A stretch of DNA of 64,000 bases. It comes from Methylomonas methanica MC09 (lineage in GTDB: Bacteria > Pseudomonadota > Gammaproteobacteria > Methylococcales > Methylomonadaceae). Shown here piece after piece: positions 63,701-64,000 of the stretch (the first letter of the stretch is position 1; each line of letters starts with the position of its first letter). A program made the position numbers and the translations under genes. The stretch is taken from NCBI RefSeq assembly GCF_000214665.1, contig NC_015572.1, forward strand, positions 930,001 to 994,000, written 5' to 3'. Under the pieces are notes generated by a model. It searched no databases. It was not told the DNA's origin and worked only from the letters and a program-made list of their open reading frames with translations.

Positions 63701-64000
63701 CGTCTGCTTATCGAACGCGGTGCGGCGATAGTGGCCGACCAGCAAAGCGAGATTCGCTTGGTGTCCGATTCGTCGCTGGTCATGGATGGCAGCATTACCG
63801 CACAGGGTGGACTCGTCAGTATGAGTATCGTGCCGGATCAAAGCCCCATTGATCCCACGTACGTGGACAATCAAGGCATTTGGCTGGGTGAATCGGCAAT
63901 AGTCGACGTGTCGGGCGGAAGCGAAATTATGACCGACGGTTTGGGCCGCCGCTTTGGAGAAGTCTATGATGGCGGTAGGTTTATTGTGGATGCCAAACGC
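60758..64000 (+). CDS. TPS exoprotein, filamentous haemagglutinin N-terminal domain, 3' end outside the window
   Basis: At least 1081 codons without a stop, open to the right edge. Long signal peptide region (NPIAASVRAM, then LLSIATPAAA, cleavage near residue 43) followed by the TPS secretion domain: VILNWDRFNVSADSTVNFHQ near residue 76 and the NTNGIVFG block near residue 127 (a variant of NPNG). The rest is a long repetitive beta-helix with many GG, NG and VDVSGG-type turns (for example AKIDVSGVD, ADGEL). Expected to be exported by the upstream transporter and to act as a surface adhesin or matrix protein; the receptor is unknown. Expression probably depends on the riboswitch candidate just upstream. 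Confidence 0.88.
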   Translation, partial: MTRRPSQKSNFTAPVFRLNPIAASVRAMVTGSMLLSIATPAAAELPVPSAVWASMGGATREVVGNTMNINQLSDRVILNWDRFNVSADSTVNFHQKTTDIALNKIHDQNPSEILGTVNADGTIYLVNTNGIVFGENSQVNARALVASTMNVGFEDTFDKENINDVALTDDRAAFVGNGQVFEKDANGNFKLDADGNKIPIRIHIKQGAHIKSQEGGRIMVLAPNILNEGEVESPGGQVIMAAATDKVFLADASEEDGVRGLLVEVKTGGKVENIGKIAAERGNVTLMGFAVNQNGRVSATTASNVNGSIRLLAREGGFVENLTSTVKRISSTNTTRTEDSGDGLDKSGQVVFGEGSVTEVLPDNNSASALKTDEQPLSKVEVVAHKVNLKSGSSIVAPGGIVDITATRTPASPVADNVDRNDARILVDAGAKIDVSGVDTATRTMESNVVDVELRNFQLADAPLQKNGVLKGETIKVDIREGTPLTDMQPYVDAIPQSVGERLSNGGSIVLKSEGDVIVEDGAVLDISGGKVTFLDGIIQTTKLLAGGRVIDISQADPLQTYDGIYGQVKVNYKKWGQTFTYKIQGGVFGQGRFEKGYVEGKSAGTLDIRANTVVFDGELRADVVNGRLQRELTDLARGGILNINTGFTDSNVQDVIFGNSRPEAFDYTLDSILTRDGNDVPLALAMQAGQLFASGVAEANFVGNGKVTVEAGSTLKLTDAGKLTLTGGQIDVLGNIQGSGAHVELNTRDTNTQGLDGDITVADGAQILLQGQWVNDFARQANLDDKTLIINGGIFSARMGGDNGGQLNLAKGSRVNVSGGAWLKADGSLQAGDAGEISVVAEPDVDNVAANVYLNGVLEAYGIDKGGKFTARANGVAIRREEIVNTAPGVQPLQISTGFFGRGGFAEFDISANTNGLTVAEGATISLSQQNRVLGNGFSTYGNADSIEAISTLTVLEPLLRAPSSLTLRADHSAGANPDSRLLIERGAAIVADQQSEIRLVSDSSLVMDGSITAQGGLVSMSIVPDQSPIDPTYVDNQGIWLGESAIVDVSGGSEIMTDGLGRRFGEVYDGGRFIVDAKR

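Noticed and set aside
1..64000. tRNA genes, rRNA genes and CRISPR arrays
   Set aside because: No cloverleaf-type T-loop context, rRNA segment or regularly spaced direct repeats were seen; the TTCGAATC string near 53920 lies within gspK.

Overview
The window looks like the chromosome of a gammaproteobacterial methanotroph close to Methylomonas. The reasons are the gene content (ubiE-ubiJ-ubiB behind hslVU, a DUF2066 gene divergent from purM, slyX), many exosortase-type C-terminal sorting signals (PEP-CTERM and VPxPGA variants), and moderate GC with Gammaproteobacteria-like gene order. This is an inference: no 16S rRNA or methane oxidation gene lies in the window. No tRNA, rRNA or CRISPR array was seen.

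Layout. 1-3.6 kb: a truncated small gene, a TPR-methyltransferase and two tandem PEP-CTERM paralogues behind a sigma-54-like promoter. 3.7-9.1 kb: purM, DUF2066, leuB divergent from a Leptospira-type citramalate synthase. 9.1-19.3 kb: two complete insertion sequences (IS630 type, IS1182 type) flanking glgB, a secreted metzincin-like protease and a dynamin-like GTPase with a membrane partner. 19.3-23.7 kb: ntrC, ntrB, a small secreted protein and amtB behind an NtrC-box-like site. 24-28.8 kb: slyX, DUF6763, a P-loop ATPase, metA, a guanine-deaminase-like gene and another PEP-CTERM gene behind a sigma-54-like promoter. 28.9-37.6 kb: hslVU, DUF971, the ubiquinone genes ubiE-ubiJ-ubiB, then leuA behind an apparently leaderless leucine-rich leader peptide, a family-4 uracil-DNA glycosylase with a HolD-like N terminus, and rimI.

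38.5-64 kb is a cell-surface and secretion region. A type II secretion system is split into gspCDEF and gspGHIJKLM by about 7 kb holding DUF2254, a BON-MscS channel, an amidoligase/glutamine-amidotransferase/YqaA-like cassette and a VPVPGA surface protein. Both gsp arms start behind Pho-box-like 18-mers with a suitably placed -10. After gspM come a VPLPGA surface protein, a PstS-like secreted protein, and a two-partner secretion pair (FhaC/ShlB transporter and a filamentous-haemagglutinin-type exoprotein that runs off the right edge). Two cyclic-di-GMP-I (GEMM-I) riboswitch candidates precede the VPLPGA gene and the exoprotein gene; each has a 6-bp P2 stem closed by a GCGA tetraloop.

Main hypothesis: phosphate limitation (PhoB) and cyclic di-GMP jointly control export of a surface matrix module made of T2SS, exosortase-sorted proteins, a PstS-like protein and a TPS adhesin. 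A second notable observation is a 66-bp miniature inverted-repeat element that sits in frame in the leader of gspI; a 117-bp relative lies just downstream of gspF.
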